DNA from: Clostridia bacterium
GTDB lineage: Bacteria > Bacillota > Clostridia > Christensenellales > Borkfalkiaceae
NCBI GenBank assembly: GCA_017457345.1
Contig: JAFTHR010000099.1
Location: 1-5,243 of the forward strand
Reading direction: 5' to 3'
DNA: 5,243 nt
The translations under genes were made by a program, and so were the position numbers. The notes beneath the pieces were generated by a model that worked only from the letters and a program-made list of their open reading frames with translations, was not told the origin of the DNA and did no database searches. Below are positions 4,666-5,243 of the stretch, piece after piece. The stretch's first letter is position 1, and each line of letters opens with the position of its first letter.

Positions 4666-5243
4666 ATGTTCGACGAAGAATATCAAGATGGATACGAAGA
4701 CGAAAGTTTAGTCGTCAGTACGCGCACGGAATACGACGCGGAGGAAAACGCCCTGCGCCCCAAAACGATGGAAGGGTACGTTGGGCAGGAAAAAGTAAAA
4801 GAAAATCTCGGCGTGTATATCGAAGCGGCGAAACGCCGTGGCGACGCGCTGGATCACGTGTTATTATACGGTCCTCCGGGCTTAGGGAAAACCACGCTTG
4901 CACACATCATTGCAAGCGAACTTGGCGTGCAAATAAAACTCACGAGCGGTCCTGCAATCGAGCGTTCGGGGGACTTGGCGGCGATCTTGACCAACTTAAA
5001 CGAAGGGGACGTACTCTTTATCGACGAAATCCATCGTTTAAACCGTTCGGTAGAAGAGATTTTATATTCGGCAATGGAAGACTACGCGCTCGATATTATC
5101 GTGGGGAAAGGTCCTTCGGCGCGCAACATTCGTTTCGCACTCAAAAAGTTCACGTTGATCGGTGCAACCACCAAAGCGGGCGCGCTTGCCGCGCCCTTGC
5201 GGGATCGGTGTGGGATCATCAACCGCTTGGATATGTATGAAAA
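4666..5243 (+). CDS. ruvB: Holliday junction branch-migration ATPase RuvB, N-terminal part (3' truncated by window)
   Basis: The frame is open from the ATG at 4666 to the window end (192 codons plus 2 bases), roughly 55-60% of a normal ~335-residue RuvB. RuvB hexamers are AAA+ motors that pump DNA through the RuvA-bound junction. Seen: LRPKTMEGYVGQEKVKENL at 30-48 (the usual LRP-x(4)-(F/Y)-(I/V)-GQ entry motif); Walker A GPPGLGKTT at 69-77; SGPAIERSGDLAAIL at 94-108; Walker B VLFIDEIHRL at 116-125 (D120, E121); IVGKGPSAR at 145-153; and sensor 1/arginine-finger region LIGATTKAG...LRDR at 164-181. The residues before 29 are strongly acidic and unlike the core. The normally aromatic position after LRDR is cysteine (LRDRCGI, C182) where family members usually have LRDRFG. 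The C-terminal winged-helix domain is beyond the window. Confidence 0.97.
   Translation, partial: MFDEEYQDGYEDESLVVSTRTEYDAEENALRPKTMEGYVGQEKVKENLGVYIEAAKRRGDALDHVLLYGPPGLGKTTLAHIIASELGVQIKLTSGPAIERSGDLAAILTNLNEGDVLFIDEIHRLNRSVEEILYSAMEDYALDIIVGKGPSARNIRFALKKFTLIGATTKAGALAAPLRDRCGIINRLDMYE

Overview
The window looks like a chromosomal segment of a member of the Bacillota, most likely class Clostridia (inference). The ruvC-ruvA-ruvB order fits, since Bacilli generally use RecU instead of RuvC. So do the strong GGAGG-type ribosome sites, the SigA-like promoters and the clostridial-style KDG kinase ending in SGRVQR. Gene content is mostly core metabolism and DNA repair, and I see no insertion sequence, phage gene, CRISPR array, tRNA or rRNA.

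Layout, left to right. (1) Bases 1-1328, plus strand: the end of a KDPG/KHG aldolase gene overlaps a 2-keto-3-deoxygluconate kinase gene by 4 bases (ATGA). Together they take KDG, from uronate or pectin breakdown, through KDPG to pyruvate and glyceraldehyde-3-phosphate. A strong intrinsic terminator follows at 1351-1390. (2) Bases 1391-1808: this looks like an empty gap but holds a compact minus-strand unit. It has a consensus TTGACA/TATAAT promoter, a structured leader of roughly 90 nt, an ideal Shine-Dalgarno site, a 56-codon ORF for a basic amphipathic peptide of unknown function, and terminator hairpins. The promoter abuts and partly overlaps the argH terminator. (3) Bases 1809-3188, minus strand: argininosuccinate lyase (argH), the last step of arginine synthesis, complete and with its signature motifs. 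(4) Bases 3189-3333: a divergent argH/ruvC regulatory region. The two predicted promoters face each other with start points almost back to back, and a 17-bp palindrome overlaps the ruvC -35. (5) Bases 3334-5243, plus strand: ruvC, ruvA and the first part of ruvB, a tight operon for branch migration and resolution of Holliday junctions. ruvB runs off the window.

The strongest candidate for something undescribed is the minus-strand unit at 1421-1790. In its mRNA the Shine-Dalgarno can pair with an upstream U-rich stretch, in a stem resembling translation-control or thermosensor hairpins. The argH terminator and the small gene's promoter share the same bases, so initiation there would remove the 5' arm of the terminator hairpin. 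All promoter, terminator and folding calls were made by eye, without energy calculations or database searches.
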